DNA from: Candidatus Leptovillus gracilis
GTDB taxonomy: Bacteria; Chloroflexota; Anaerolineae; Promineifilales; Promineifilaceae
Assembly: GCA_016716065.1 (NCBI GenBank)
Contig: JADJXA010000004.1
Location: forward strand, 310,001-374,000
Length of the DNA: 64,000 nt
Reading direction: 5' to 3'
In this document: positions 35,335 through 43,919 of the stretch, one piece after another
How the letters are laid out: each line of letters opens with the position of its first letter
How positions within the stretch are numbered: the first letter of the stretch is position 1
Notes under the pieces: generated by a model
Seen by the model: the letters and a program-made list of their open reading frames with translations, nothing else
What the model was told of the DNA's origin: nothing
Database searches by the model: none
Position numbers and translations under genes: made by a program

Positions 35335-36285
35335 ATGACTCGTCGGATAATTTACATTTTGCTGGCGGTTGTTGTCGTATTGGCTGTTGTCTTGGGCATT
35401 CGTTGGTGGTTGAATCGTGACACCGGACAGGACACAGTAACCGATGGAACGGCCGCCGTGGTGGATGATACGGGGTCGTATCCGGTGGCCGAAACGACAA
35501 CTGATCAGACTGCCCCTGGAGGCGACACAGGGACAACTGGCGAAACGGCCGTCACCGACAGCTCGGCTGCCGGAACGGAAACGACCGATACGGCCGTGAC
35601 CGAAGGAACCACACCAGAAGGCGAGCAAACGGCCGTTGGTGATGGTGAAGACAGCAATGCCGGAGATGCCGCTGAACAGCCGACCGACGCCACCACACCC
35701 GACTCAGCGCTGGGTGGAACGGCTGAATCGGGTGATCCCAATGCCGGCGGCGGTGTGGTTGAGGCAGGGCCGGCCGATACGTCTGGCGAAACGGCCGATG
35801 CAACGACTGGCGCAACGACTGGCGATACGGCGGCCACTTCTGAGGCGGCCGGTACAGGCGGCGTGGTGGGTGTTGTCCCGCCAATTGCCATCCTGGTAAC
35901 GCCCGGCCAATCGGTGCGGCATACGGTGCAAAACAACGAATGGCTTGTGCAGTTGGCCCGCTGCTACGGCACGACAGTTCCTGACATTCGCGCCGCCAAT
36001 TACATCCCCGTCGCCGATCTTATTTATCCCGGTGCGGTACTCACCATCCCCAATCCGGGCAGCGCCGGCCCGATTACCATCAACGAGATGCCCTGTTTTG
36101 TCTATCACACCGTGCAGCGCGGCGAAAATTTGTCGCGGATTGCTCAGGATTACGGCATCAACTTGCATTGGTTGGCGCGCATTAACGCCATCTACAATTA
36201 CAATTACATTCAGGCGGGGCAGGTGCTGGTAATTCCCAACCCGGTTCCGCCGGAATTGACGACGGCCCCATCAGCCTGGCGCTGA
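35335..36285 (+). CDS. Membrane-anchored protein with two LysM domains
   Basis: 316 aa, preceded by a strong AAGGAGG. Residues 4-22 are an N-terminal membrane anchor (IIYILLAVVVVLAVVLGI). About 30-180 is an acidic Thr/Glu/Gly-rich linker in which the octamer is translated as ETAV or DTAV. Two LysM repeats follow: RHTVQNNEWLVQLARCYGTTVPDIRAAN and YHTVQRGENLSRIAQDYGINLHWLARIN. LysM binds N-acetylglucosamine polymers such as peptidoglycan, so this is probably an extracytoplasmic wall-binding protein. A strong terminator follows. Confidence 0.88.
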   Translation: MTRRIIYILLAVVVVLAVVLGIRWWLNRDTGQDTVTDGTAAVVDDTGSYPVAETTTDQTAPGGDTGTTGETAVTDSSAAGTETTDTAVTEGTTPEGEQTAVGDGEDSNAGDAAEQPTDATTPDSALGGTAESGDPNAGGGVVEAGPADTSGETADATTGATTGDTAATSEAAGTGGVVGVVPPIAILVTPGQSVRHTVQNNEWLVQLARCYGTTVPDIRAANYIPVADLIYPGAVLTIPNPGSAGPITINEMPCFVYHTVQRGENLSRIAQDYGINLHWLARINAIYNYNYIQAGQVLVIPNPVPPELTTAPSAWR

Positions 36286-36322
36286 CACCGCTAGAAGACC
36301 TGACGGCTATTTAAGGGTACAG

Positions 36323-36363
36323 AAAAAAACAGCCCGCACCGGTTCCGGTGCGGGCTGTTTTTT
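36323..36363. terminator. Strong bidirectional intrinsic terminator
   Basis: The near-perfect stem AACAGCCCGCACCGG / CCGGTGCGGGCTGTT has an A-run on the left and a T-run on the right, so it terminates in both directions. It separates the LysM gene from convergent ilvD. Confidence 0.9.
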
Positions 36364-36408
36364 GAATGTGGATGATGGAGAGAAACGGCCGTTCCCCTGT
36401 CCTCTCCA

Positions 36409-38088
36409 TCATCCATCCGTCAGACAACCCTCCGAGGCAGACTGCACGTTCTTGATGTATTTGTACAGCGTGCCCCGTGTCGCCTTGTAGGGCGGCATCG
36501 TCCAGGCGGCGCGGCGACGGGACAGCTCGGCGTCGCTCAGGGAAACGTCAATGGCGTGCTTTTGCGCGTCAATGGTGATCGTGTCCCCGGTTTGCACCAG
36601 GGCAATGGGGCCGCCTTCCTGCGCTTCCGGGCAGATGTGCCCCACGATGAAGCCATGACTGCCGCCGGAGAAACGGCCGTCTGTCAGCAGCGCTACGTCT
36701 TTCCCCAGGCCCGCGCCCATAATCGCGCTCGTCGGCGTTAACATTTCCGGCATTCCGGGGCCACCCTTTGGCCCTTCAAAGCGGATCACAATCACGTCCC
36801 CCTTCACAATTTCGCCCTGCTCCAATCCGGCCAGCATCTCTTCTTCCGAATCGTACACCCGCGCCGGACCACTGAAAACCACCCCTTCCTTGCCGGTGAT
36901 TTTGGCGACCGCGCCATCCGGGGCCAGGTTGCCGCGCAAAATCTGGATGTGGCCGGTCTCTTTAATTGGCTTCTCCAATGGGTGAATGACCTCTTGTCCG
37001 GTGGACAGATCGGGTACGTCGGCCAGGTTTTCGGCGACTGTTTTGCCCGTTACCGTCAGGCAGTCACCGTTGATGTGGCCGTTTGCCAACAGATATTTCA
37101 TCAGGGCTGGTGTGCCGCCGACCTGGTGCAAATCTTCCATCACAAAACGGCCGCTCGGCTTCAAATCGGCCAGGAACGGCACACGGTCACTGACGGCCTG
37201 GAAATCGTCAATGGTCAGGAGAATACCGGCCGTTTTGGCCATGGCGATCAGGTGCAGCACGGCGTTGGTGGAGCCGCCCAAAGCCATCACCACCGCCATC
37301 GCGTTCTCAAACGCGGCGCGGGTCATGATATCGCTGGGTTTGATGTCGCGCTCCAGCAGCAGTCGCATCGCCGCTCCGGCGCGCACACATTCGTCTAATT
37401 TATCCGGCGATTCGGCCGGATAAGAGGCGCTGTAGGGCAAACTCATGCCCAACGCTTCGATGGCCGAGGCCATCGTGTTGGCCGTGTACATGCCGCCGCA
37501 CGCGCCGGGACCAGGGCAAGAATAGCGCACAATCGCCTGCCGCTCCGCATCGCTGATTTTGCCGGCGATGTATTCGCCATAGCTCTGAAAGGCGGACACG
37601 ATGTCCAGCTTGTCGTGCTGCGCGGTGCAGCCGGCGCGAATCGTGCCGCCGTACACCATCATCGCCGGCCGGTCCAGGCGGGACATTGCCATGATGCAGC
37701 CGGGCATGTTTTTGTCGCAGCCGGGCAGGGCGATGAGGCCATCGTACCATTGGGCGGCCATGAGCGTCTCGATGGAATCGGCGATGATCTCGCGCGATTG
37801 CAGCGAGTAGCTCATGCCATCTGTGCCCATGCTGATGCCGTCGCTGACGCCGATGGTGTTAAAGCGCATCGCCACCAGGTTGGCGGCTTCGACGCCGGCT
37901 TTCACCTGGGCGGCCAGGTCGAGCAGGTGCATGTTGCAGGAGTTACCGTCGTACCACATGCTGGCGATGCCGACCTGGGCTTTGTCCATGTCGGCTTCGC
38001 TCATGCCGGTGGCGTAGAGCATGGCTTGGGAAGCGCCCTGCGCTTTGGGTTGGGTGATGCGGGAACTGTATTTGTTGAGTTGGGTCAT
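36409..38088 (-). CDS. ilvD: Dihydroxy-acid dehydratase
   Basis: 559 aa, full family length. Iron-sulphur ligands are visible in GNSCNMHLLDLA, LPGCDKNMPGCIMAM and CPGPGACGGMYTANTMA, with the C-terminal TDGRFSGGSHGFIVGHICPEA block. It dehydrates 2,3-dihydroxy-3-methylbutanoate/pentanoate to the keto acids of Val, Ile and Leu synthesis, in the cytosol. GGAGG lies upstream of the ATG. It is monocistronic by context; no other ilv genes are in the window. Its promoter carries a palindrome over the -10 (38110-38127). Confidence 0.96.
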   Translation of the reverse strand: MTQLNKYSSRITQPKAQGASQAMLYATGMSEADMDKAQVGIASMWYDGNSCNMHLLDLAAQVKAGVEAANLVAMRFNTIGVSDGISMGTDGMSYSLQSREIIADSIETLMAAQWYDGLIALPGCDKNMPGCIMAMSRLDRPAMMVYGGTIRAGCTAQHDKLDIVSAFQSYGEYIAGKISDAERQAIVRYSCPGPGACGGMYTANTMASAIEALGMSLPYSASYPAESPDKLDECVRAGAAMRLLLERDIKPSDIMTRAAFENAMAVVMALGGSTNAVLHLIAMAKTAGILLTIDDFQAVSDRVPFLADLKPSGRFVMEDLHQVGGTPALMKYLLANGHINGDCLTVTGKTVAENLADVPDLSTGQEVIHPLEKPIKETGHIQILRGNLAPDGAVAKITGKEGVVFSGPARVYDSEEEMLAGLEQGEIVKGDVIVIRFEGPKGGPGMPEMLTPTSAIMGAGLGKDVALLTDGRFSGGSHGFIVGHICPEAQEGGPIALVQTGDTITIDAQKHAIDVSLSDAELSRRRAAWTMPPYKATRGTLYKYIKNVQSASEGCLTDG

Positions 38089-38109
38089 GTTGCCTCCACA
38101 CTAAAATAG

Positions 38110-38143
38110 GAGTGAGTATAGTCACTCTTGGTGTGTAACTCAA
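38110..38143 (-). promoter_or_regulatory. ilvD promoter with dyad over the -10
   Basis: On the minus strand: TTGAGT (38143-38138), an exact 17-bp spacer, and TATACT (38120-38115). The perfect 6-bp dyad GAGTGA/TCACTC (38110-38115, 38122-38127) straddles the -10, as expected of a repressor operator. Confidence 0.65.
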
Positions 38144-38174
38144 GCCAATATTTTTTAAGCGGCGTTGTCGTTTC

Positions 38175-38579
38175 TTACGGAAAAATTTCCAACACAATCC
38201 ATTGCGACCGGGCCACCAATTGCAGCGGGGCGTTTAAGCGCAATCGGGCGATGGTCGCCCGGCCAGAGGGCGTTTTGCCAGCCAGTTTGAAAGGCGGGAC
38301 TGACTGTGGCTCAAAATGGTCTAACCAGAGATGGGTGCGGGGGTTGAATAATGGAGCTTCTCTCTGAGTGTCGGGGTCAACGGCCGTTACCACATCCGAT
38401 TTCCACAAATTGCAGGATCGGCAGGCCAGTGCCAGATTTGACGGATCATCCTGGCCGCCTTTGCCGGGCGGGATGATGTGGTCAACTTCAAAGGGTACGT
38501 TGAAAACAACTTCAGGGGCGTGGCAATATTCACAGCGATGTGCGGCTCGTTCCGCCACAAGGGGGTAATGAGGGTTCAC
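38175..38579 (-). CDS. HNH endonuclease
   Basis: 134 aa. The HNH fold is clear: CEYC zinc knuckle, VDHIIPPGKGGQDDPSNLALACRSCN with the catalytic DH, central Asn and second CxxC knuckle. The C-terminal segment (ATIARLRLNAPLQLVARSQW) is typical of small stand-alone HNH proteins. It begins 12 bases after a 128-aa helical protein. That pairing recurs, from memory, in cyanobacteria and Chloroflexota and is reminiscent of toxin-antitoxin-like operons; this is not proven. Confidence 0.86.
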   Translation of the reverse strand: MNPHYPLVAERAAHRCEYCHAPEVVFNVPFEVDHIIPPGKGGQDDPSNLALACRSCNLWKSDVVTAVDPDTQREAPLFNPRTHLWLDHFEPQSVPPFKLAGKTPSGRATIARLRLNAPLQLVARSQWIVLEIFP

Positions 38580-38591
38580 GGGGATGCCTGG

Positions 38592-38978
38592 CTATAAAGA
38601 TCGTTGCGATTGACTGGTTTGCGCCACCATGTTGGCGGTTCGGGCAATGGCGGCAATCCATTCAGTGTCTACCAACTGCTCTAACTCCCGTCGCTCGTCA
38701 GGCGACAGTGTGCTGTCATTGGCCAGAGTGTCATGAAATTGGGACATGAGGTTTTGCAGGCGTTGTTGTTGGTTTTCTGTAAAAAAGGCATCGGCCTGGA
38801 ATCGTTGCAAGATAATCAGGGAATTGGCCGATTCACCTGCGGAAGCGAGAATTTTTTCTAAAGAGTCGAGTGCTTGACCGGCCGTTTTACCCTCCGCCTG
38901 CTGTCGTCCGCGAATAGCACGATAGGTCGCGTTTTTGCGTTCACCGGTTTCTTGATAGATTTCGATAGTCTGAAACAT
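38592..38978 (-). CDS. Small helical protein paired with the HNH nuclease
   Basis: 128 aa from ATG 38978, with AAAGGTGA upstream; the longer frame is unsupported. It is helical, with a tail (QQRLQNLMSQFHDTLANDSTLSPDERRELEQLVDTEWI) like the C-terminal half of antitoxin-like proteins that precede HNH genes. The N-terminus MFQTIEIYQETGE is beta-like. It could be an inhibitor or DNA-binding partner of the nuclease; inference only. Confidence 0.68.
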   Translation of the reverse strand: MFQTIEIYQETGERKNATYRAIRGRQQAEGKTAGQALDSLEKILASAGESANSLIILQRFQADAFFTENQQQRLQNLMSQFHDTLANDSTLSPDERRELEQLVDTEWIAAIARTANMVAQTSQSQRSL

Positions 38979-39045
38979 GCTTTCACCTTTTTGTTTCCTT
39001 ACCAACATTCTATCACGACCGGTCTGGCTATGAAACAGTTGGACT

Positions 39046-39450
39046 TTACGCCAACACGGCCGTTCCCTCCACCTCAATCAGAAACTCTGGCCGCGCCAAC
39101 GATTGCACGCCGATCCAGGTGGCTGCCGGGGGATGGTCGCCGGGGAAGAAGGCTTTCAGCCCTTCGCTCACCGGGGCCGTGCGGTCCATCCAGTCGTGGC
39201 GGATGTAGATGCGCAGGGCGACGACATCTTCCAGCGTGCCGCCGACGGTGGCAACGGCCGTCGCCACATTCCTTAAGCTCTGCCACACCTGCGCCCGTAA
39301 ATCATTCTCGCCGACGATGTTCTGGTTCTCGTCCCAGGCCACCTGCCCGGAAAAATAGACCGTGCGGCTGCCCTGCGCCACCACAATCTGCGAAAAACCA
39401 AACTGTAGGCTGTTAAACAGGGAATCGGGGTTGAGACTTGTTTTGCTCAT
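39046..39450 (-). CDS. RidA (YjgF/YER057c/UK114) family protein
   Basis: 134 aa. YFSGQVAWDENQNIVG, LRNVATAVATVGGTLEDVVALRIYIR and the closing GVQSLARPEFLIEVEGTAV are typical. The arginine in LARPEFLIEVEG matches the substrate-carboxylate-binding Arg of active RidA deaminases. Such proteins hydrolyse reactive 2-aminoacrylate or related imines. The pathway link here is unknown; ilvD is about 1 kb away but separately transcribed. Confidence 0.88.
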   Translation of the reverse strand: MSKTSLNPDSLFNSLQFGFSQIVVAQGSRTVYFSGQVAWDENQNIVGENDLRAQVWQSLRNVATAVATVGGTLEDVVALRIYIRHDWMDRTAPVSEGLKAFFPGDHPPAATWIGVQSLARPEFLIEVEGTAVLA

Positions 39451-39454
39451 GGTT

Positions 39455-39512
39455 AGAGATTGGAGATTGGAGATTAAAGACCGGTTTAATCTCTCATCTC
39501 CAATCTCCTTTA
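39455..39512. repeat. GGAGATT heptamer repeat forming an imperfect hairpin
   Basis: GAGATTGGAGATTGGAGATT is answered by ATCTCTCATCTCCAATCTCC. It lies between the GNAT stop (39510) and the RidA start (39450), again an inverted low-complexity repeat at a gene boundary. Confidence 0.6.
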
Positions 39513-40466
39513 AAACACCTTGCGCCAGTAGTGGCCTTTGTATGCTTCCGTAAAACCCATGCTGGTATAGAGCCGGTTGGCCGGGACCATGTCGCCGGTG
39601 TCTACCGTTACGTCTACCGCGCCGTAGGTTTTCAGGCGCAGAAGTCCTTCTTGCATGAGGGTTTTCGCCAGTCCTTTGCGTTGGTGGTCGGGATGGGTGC
39701 AGACCGGCTCGAAGATGCCGCGCCGGTTCATCTCGTCCCAGGGAATGCCGACGTAGGCGGCGAAATCGCCGTTGGGGGCCACCGCCACCAGGTCCAGGTC
39801 TTGGCGAATGCTGGGGGCCTGGAACATGAAGTTTTGGTACTCAACGGCCGTATGAAAATCCCGCCCAAACGCTGCATTCAACAAGTCGGCGATTTTTTGG
39901 CAGTCGCTGATGTCGGCGGGGTTGGTGGGGCGTAGGGTGTAGCCTGCGGCCAGGTCGGGCTGGACGAGCGGCTGCTGCCCCAAGCGCAGGCGGCGCACCA
40001 CGCCGCCATACGCCATTTTTTCGTAGCCGCGCTCCTCCAGCAAACGCTGCCGGTGGGCGTCGTATTCATAGACAAAGAACTGAACCTGACGGCCGTTGCC
40101 CCCTTCCGCCGGTTCACTGATATTCACTTCGGCCCAATCAATCATTTCCGCTTCCAAAAAACGATAATCGGGGTGGACTTGCAAGTGTGGGTAGCCCATG
40201 CCGTCCGGGTTGACAATGCCGATAAGCTCGCCAACGGCCGTTTCCCATAGGCGGCAGTTCAGGCTCCATTCCACGTTACCGGCTTCGCGGGCATCGTGAA
40301 AGCGGCGGCCTTCCCAGCGGCGTATATCCCAATTAAAACCCACCGGGCTGATGGATACTGTTTCCAACAACAGCCGGTGGATTCGCCAATAATCGGCATC
40401 GCCAACCACCGGGCGCTGGCTGATGATTTGGTTTGAGGTGGGAGTGTCAGGTAATGTCATGGTCAT
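39510..40466 (-). CDS. GNAT-family N-acetyltransferase
   Basis: 318 aa if started at ATG 40466 (ATG 40460 and 40508 are also in frame). The C-terminal GNAT core shows the acetyl-CoA loop HPDHQRKGLAKTLMQEGLLRLK and NRLYTSMGFTEAYKGHYW. The N-terminal half (about 40-170) also looks like a diverged GNAT fold (GELIGIVNPDGMGYPHLQVHPDYRFLEAEMIDW), so a tandem-GNAT protein is likely. The acceptor substrate is unknown. Confidence 0.84.
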   Translation of the reverse strand: MTMTLPDTPTSNQIISQRPVVGDADYWRIHRLLLETVSISPVGFNWDIRRWEGRRFHDAREAGNVEWSLNCRLWETAVGELIGIVNPDGMGYPHLQVHPDYRFLEAEMIDWAEVNISEPAEGGNGRQVQFFVYEYDAHRQRLLEERGYEKMAYGGVVRRLRLGQQPLVQPDLAAGYTLRPTNPADISDCQKIADLLNAAFGRDFHTAVEYQNFMFQAPSIRQDLDLVAVAPNGDFAAYVGIPWDEMNRRGIFEPVCTHPDHQRKGLAKTLMQEGLLRLKTYGAVDVTVDTGDMVPANRLYTSMGFTEAYKGHYWRKVF

Positions 40467-40526
40467 ACTTTGTCTTGGCGACTCGCGTCGGTTCATGCAA
40501 AAAGCCAACTCAAGTGAGCGAGCGGC

Positions 40527-40925
40527 TCAAGCGCCGGCGATGGCGGCCGTGCTGGTGATGACTTCGAACTGTGGCGGCCGTTCCAGGTGTTTTTTGACGG
40601 CGCACTGGTCGGCGGCGCGAATGAGGGCTGGCTTGTATTTTTCTGGGAAGTCGGGCGGGACCTGAATGTCCAGCTTTACTTTGCTGACCATGCCGGTCAT
40701 CGGATTGACATCCATATTTTGGACCACACGAATCCCCTCGGCTGAGATGCCCCGTTGTTGGCAGAAACCCAAAACGTAAATACCAGCGCAGGTCGCTATA
40801 GACGCGAGAAAGAGGGCAAAGGGTGTTGGCGCGGAACTGCGCGGCGGTTGGTCGGTGGGCACGGTAAACGGGCCAAAGTGGGCGTCTACGCGGGCGCCGC
40901 CGGGAAAATCAACGATCATTTCCAT
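40527..40925 (-). CDS. OsmC-family peroxiredoxin-like protein
   Basis: 132 aa from ATG 40925, set by AGGAGA; the longer frame lacks support. The two catalytic-type cysteines occur in SIATCAGIYVLGFCQQRGI and in AADQCAVKKHL, as in OsmC/Ohr/YhfA-like proteins that reduce organic peroxides. The FPGGARVDAHFGPFTVPTDQP start resembles YhfA-type members more than Ohr. Cytosolic. It lies 60 bases downstream of the GNAT start, on the same strand. Confidence 0.86.
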   Translation of the reverse strand: MEMIVDFPGGARVDAHFGPFTVPTDQPPRSSAPTPFALFLASIATCAGIYVLGFCQQRGISAEGIRVVQNMDVNPMTGMVSKVKLDIQVPPDFPEKYKPALIRAADQCAVKKHLERPPQFEVITSTAAIAGA

Positions 40926-41200
40926 TGAAAAGTCTCCTAAAATTGTGATGGGGTGACCACCCCAAATAGCTTCTTGCTCTTTAGGTTGACCCAATCGCCA
41001 GGATCAACCAATCTGTACCGCGTAATTTGGGATCGGCCACCAGATGAATCTGATAGGTTGTTGCTGCTTACCCAATATGATTATGCCCGGAGGTGGCGAA
41101 TCGTGCCAGATGACAAACGGCCGTTCCCTCCACGTCAGATGTCACCATCCACCAATCGTTCAATCAACGCCGCGCCCCTTTTTTCTCTCTGACAATCAGA

Positions 41201-41206
41201 TACAAT
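41201..41206 (+). promoter_or_regulatory. TACAAT -10 element seven bases before an ATG
   Basis: TACAAT ends seven bases before the ATG at 41214, and no Shine-Dalgarno sequence is visible. This is consistent with leaderless transcription; no convincing -35. Confidence 0.4.
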
Positions 41207-41213
41207 CCAACCT

Positions 41214-42596
41214 ATGATTCGTCGAGCCGTGGCCGCTTTCTTGCGGTGGGAATGGATATGCCTGCTGTTTTTGTTGCCCCTTACGTTTTTGGGGATGGAG
41301 TGGCAAACGGCCGTTCTCTTCTTCATCCTGCTGTTCTGGCTGCTGCGCCGGCTGGCAACCGGCCACTTCGTGCCGCCGACGCCGTTAAACGTCTCCCTGC
41401 TGCTGCTGCTGTTGATGGTCCTGGTCAGCCTGTACGCCACGTTCGACATTCCCTTTAGCTTTGGCAAGGTGGTGGGCGTTTGGTATGGCGTGGCGATCTA
41501 TTTTGCCTGGACGGATTGGGCAGGTGGGTCGGCCAGACGCCTGGCCTGGGCGGTGGTGGTTTTGCTGGCCGCCGGGCTGGGCGTGGTAGGGCTGAGTCTG
41601 TTGGGTACAAGCTGGCCGCGTAAACTGCCGCTGTTAGGCCCGGTGGTCAGCGCGGTGCAGGCGCGGCTGCCCGCCCGCCTGCTGACATTGGGTGGGCCGG
41701 ACGGTGGGTTCAACCCCAATCAGGTGGCCGGCGTGCTGTTGTGGGTGGCGCCGTTGGCGCTGGCGCTGCTGCTGGCGTTGGTGTGGCGCTGGCGCGAGGC
41801 GCGGCAGACTGGGGGAACGATGACGGCCGTTTTGGGTCTGCTCTTTCTGGCCGGCAGTACGGCCGTGCTGACTGGCGCGCTGCTGCTCACCCAATCGCGC
41901 GGCGGGCTGTTGGGCTTTGCCATCGGCGCGGCGTTGATGGCCGGGCTGGCGCTGCGGCGCTATTGGCGCTGGCTGGCCGGGGCGGCGCTGGTGGTTTTGT
42001 TCGCCGTCGCTGTGCTGGCGCAAACCCAGAATCTACCGGCGTTGACCTCAGCCTTGTTTGCCCAGGCGGGCGTCCCCACCGGGCAAGAAGCGGCGCTGGC
42101 AGATGGGATAAATACGTTGAACGGCCGTATCGAAATCTGGTCACGCGGCATCTATGGCGTACAGGATTTTCCCTTCACCGGCATGGGTATGAACAATTTC
42201 CGCCGCGTGGTTCACATTTTGTATCCGCTGTTCCTCATCTCGCCCGACACGGACATCGCCCACGCCCACAATCACCTGCTGCAAGCGGCGTTGGATTTGG
42301 GCATTCCCGGCCTCGTCGCCTACCTGGCCCTGTGGTTGGGCAGCGGGGCGATGCTTTGGCGCGCCTGGCGAGCGGTAGCGGGGCAGCCAACGGCCGTCTG
42401 GTCTCGCGCTCTGGTCATCGGCCTGGCCGGGTCGTTGGCGGCCCATTTTGTCTATGGCATGTTGGATGCTGTGGCTCTGGGAGCCAAGCCAGGCTTCATT
42501 TTCTGGCTGCTGCTCGGTCTCGTCGCCGCCCTGCATCGGCAAATAGCCAACTACCAACTACCAACTACCAACTACCAACTACCAACTATCAACTAA
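41214..42596 (+). CDS. O-antigen ligase/polymerase-like (Wzy_C) membrane protein
   Basis: 460 aa with about ten to twelve membrane helices. The Wzy_C/WaaL-type region contains LLLTQSRGGLLGFAIGAALMAGLALRRYWR and a large outside loop with NGRIEIWSRGIYGVQDFPFTGMGMNNFRRV and AHAHNHLLQAALDLGIPGL, where the conserved His and Arg residues act in glycan transfer. It probably polymerises or ligates a surface glycan. Its last 20 residues (NYQLPTTNYQLP and so on) are translated from a heptamer tandem repeat and are probably not functional. Confidence 0.85.
   Translation: MIRRAVAAFLRWEWICLLFLLPLTFLGMEWQTAVLFFILLFWLLRRLATGHFVPPTPLNVSLLLLLLMVLVSLYATFDIPFSFGKVVGVWYGVAIYFAWTDWAGGSARRLAWAVVVLLAAGLGVVGLSLLGTSWPRKLPLLGPVVSAVQARLPARLLTLGGPDGGFNPNQVAGVLLWVAPLALALLLALVWRWREARQTGGTMTAVLGLLFLAGSTAVLTGALLLTQSRGGLLGFAIGAALMAGLALRRYWRWLAGAALVVLFAVAVLAQTQNLPALTSALFAQAGVPTGQEAALADGINTLNGRIEIWSRGIYGVQDFPFTGMGMNNFRRVVHILYPLFLISPDTDIAHAHNHLLQAALDLGIPGLVAYLALWLGSGAMLWRAWRAVAGQPTAVWSRALVIGLAGSLAAHFVYGMLDAVALGAKPGFIFWLLLGLVAALHRQIANYQLPTTNYQLPTIN
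42547..42595. repeat. CCAACTA heptamer tandem array at a coding end
   Basis: Six exact CCAACTA copies (42547-42588) plus TCAACTA (42589-42595) encode the C-terminus of the ligase and touch the tgt start. Copy-number changes would shift the frame of the ligase stop. Confidence 0.9.
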
Positions 42597-42598
42597 CC

Positions 42599-43711
42599 AT
42601 GAGAAAAACGTTGGATTTGCCACACGGCCGTTTACAACTGCCCACCTTCTTGCCCGATGGCACGCAGGGGGTGGTGCGCAGCGTGGACGCGCAGGATTTG
42701 GCCGCCTGCGGTATTCAGGCGGTGCAAATGAACGTCTTCCACCTGATGCAGCGCCCCGGCTCTTCGACGATTCAGGCGTTGGGTGGGCTGCATCAGATGG
42801 CCGGGTGGGAACGGCCGTTGTTCACCGATTCCGGCGGCTTCCAGGTCTACTCGCTCATCCGCCAAAACCCTAAGAGTGGTTCCATCAGCGACAAAGGGGC
42901 CATCTTCCACGTCGAAAACCACAAATACAACCTGACCCCAGAAAAAAGTGTGCAGCTTCAATTGAGCTATGGCTCCGACGTGGTGATTTGTCTGGACGAC
43001 TGCACCCACGTAGACGATCCCGCCGACGTGCAGGCGGAATCGGTGCGGCGCACAGTCGCCTGGGCGCGCCGCTGCAAAGAGGAATTTGCGCGGCATGTTG
43101 GCCAGAAAAAGTATGATGGCGCGGCGCGGCCCAAACTTGTGGCTGTCGTTCAGGGTGGCGGCTCGCCCGCGCTGCGCCGCCAATGCGCCGAGCAACTGCT
43201 AGAGATCGGCTTTGATGGTTATGGTTACGGCGGCTGGCCGCTGGACGCCGAGGGCCGCCTGCTCCGCGACATGCTGGCGACTGTCCGTGAATTGATTCCA
43301 CCCGAATACACCGTCCATGCCTTGGGCGTAGGCCACCCGGACAACGTGGCCGCCTGTGTGCAGATGGGCTACGAGCTGTTCGACAGCACCATGCCGACGC
43401 GCGATGCGCGACACGGCCGTCTCTACGCCTTCACCCAAGACCCAACCCGGCCCCTAACCGCCCCTTTCTTCCGCTACTTCTACATCAAAGACGACAAACA
43501 CATCAAAACCAATCGCCCCATCTCCCCTTTTTGCGACTGCCCGGTATGCGCCCGCTACTCATTGGGCTATTTGCACCACCTGTTCAAGCTCAACGACAGC
43601 CTGTACCCCCGCCTGGCGACCATGCACAACCTGCGCTTTATGACGCAGTTGATGGCGGGGTTGGGCGACAAGGTGGTGGAGGATGCGGGTTCGTTGGCGC
43701 GACAGGAATAA
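42599..43711 (+). CDS. tgt: tRNA-guanine transglycosylase
   Basis: 370 aa from ATG 42599, two bases after the ligase stop; the much longer open frame from 41741 is a shadow. Catalytic residues are visible: FTDSGGFQVYSL (general Asp), GVGHPDNVAACVQMGYELFDSTMPTRDARHGR (nucleophile Asp region), and the zinc site CDCPVCARYSLGYLHHLF. It exchanges guanine 34 for preQ1 in GUN-anticodon tRNAs during queuosine synthesis. No queA or other queuosine genes are nearby. No ribosome-binding site is seen; translational coupling is likely. Confidence 0.93.
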   Translation: MRKTLDLPHGRLQLPTFLPDGTQGVVRSVDAQDLAACGIQAVQMNVFHLMQRPGSSTIQALGGLHQMAGWERPLFTDSGGFQVYSLIRQNPKSGSISDKGAIFHVENHKYNLTPEKSVQLQLSYGSDVVICLDDCTHVDDPADVQAESVRRTVAWARRCKEEFARHVGQKKYDGAARPKLVAVVQGGGSPALRRQCAEQLLEIGFDGYGYGGWPLDAEGRLLRDMLATVRELIPPEYTVHALGVGHPDNVAACVQMGYELFDSTMPTRDARHGRLYAFTQDPTRPLTAPFFRYFYIKDDKHIKTNRPISPFCDCPVCARYSLGYLHHLFKLNDSLYPRLATMHNLRFMTQLMAGLGDKVVEDAGSLARQE

Positions 43712-43715
43712 CAGG

Positions 43716-43740
43716 AGTAGCCGTATTCGGTAATCCGTAT
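43716..43740. repeat. Copy C (partial) of the TTCGGTAATCCGTA repeat
   Basis: AGTAGCCGTATTCGGTAATC and following CCGTAT lie five bases after the tgt stop. They match the left end of the element at 12811. Confidence 0.75.
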
Positions 43741-43919
43741 CCTTCGGCGTCAACGTTTGCATTGTTCTGGCGTGGCGTGGCTTTGGGCAAGAACGGCCGT
43801 TCCCTGTTAGAATCTTCGCCAACACAAGCAAAACCTGCTGAGCAGCGGCCGTTTCGCTTTGGTAGCCTGACCGACGTTGCCGGTAACGCTCAGCCATTCT
43901 CAACAAGGAGATTTGCGAA

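Noticed and set aside
38089..38174. T-box or leader-peptide attenuator before ilvD
   Set aside because: The leader is only about 20 bases and lacks a T-box core or a run of branched-chain codons.
41741..43711. A 656-codon open frame spanning the ligase and tgt
   Set aside because: Its first 286 codons overlap the ligase in another frame and are low-complexity; only the part from 42599 is a protein (Tgt).
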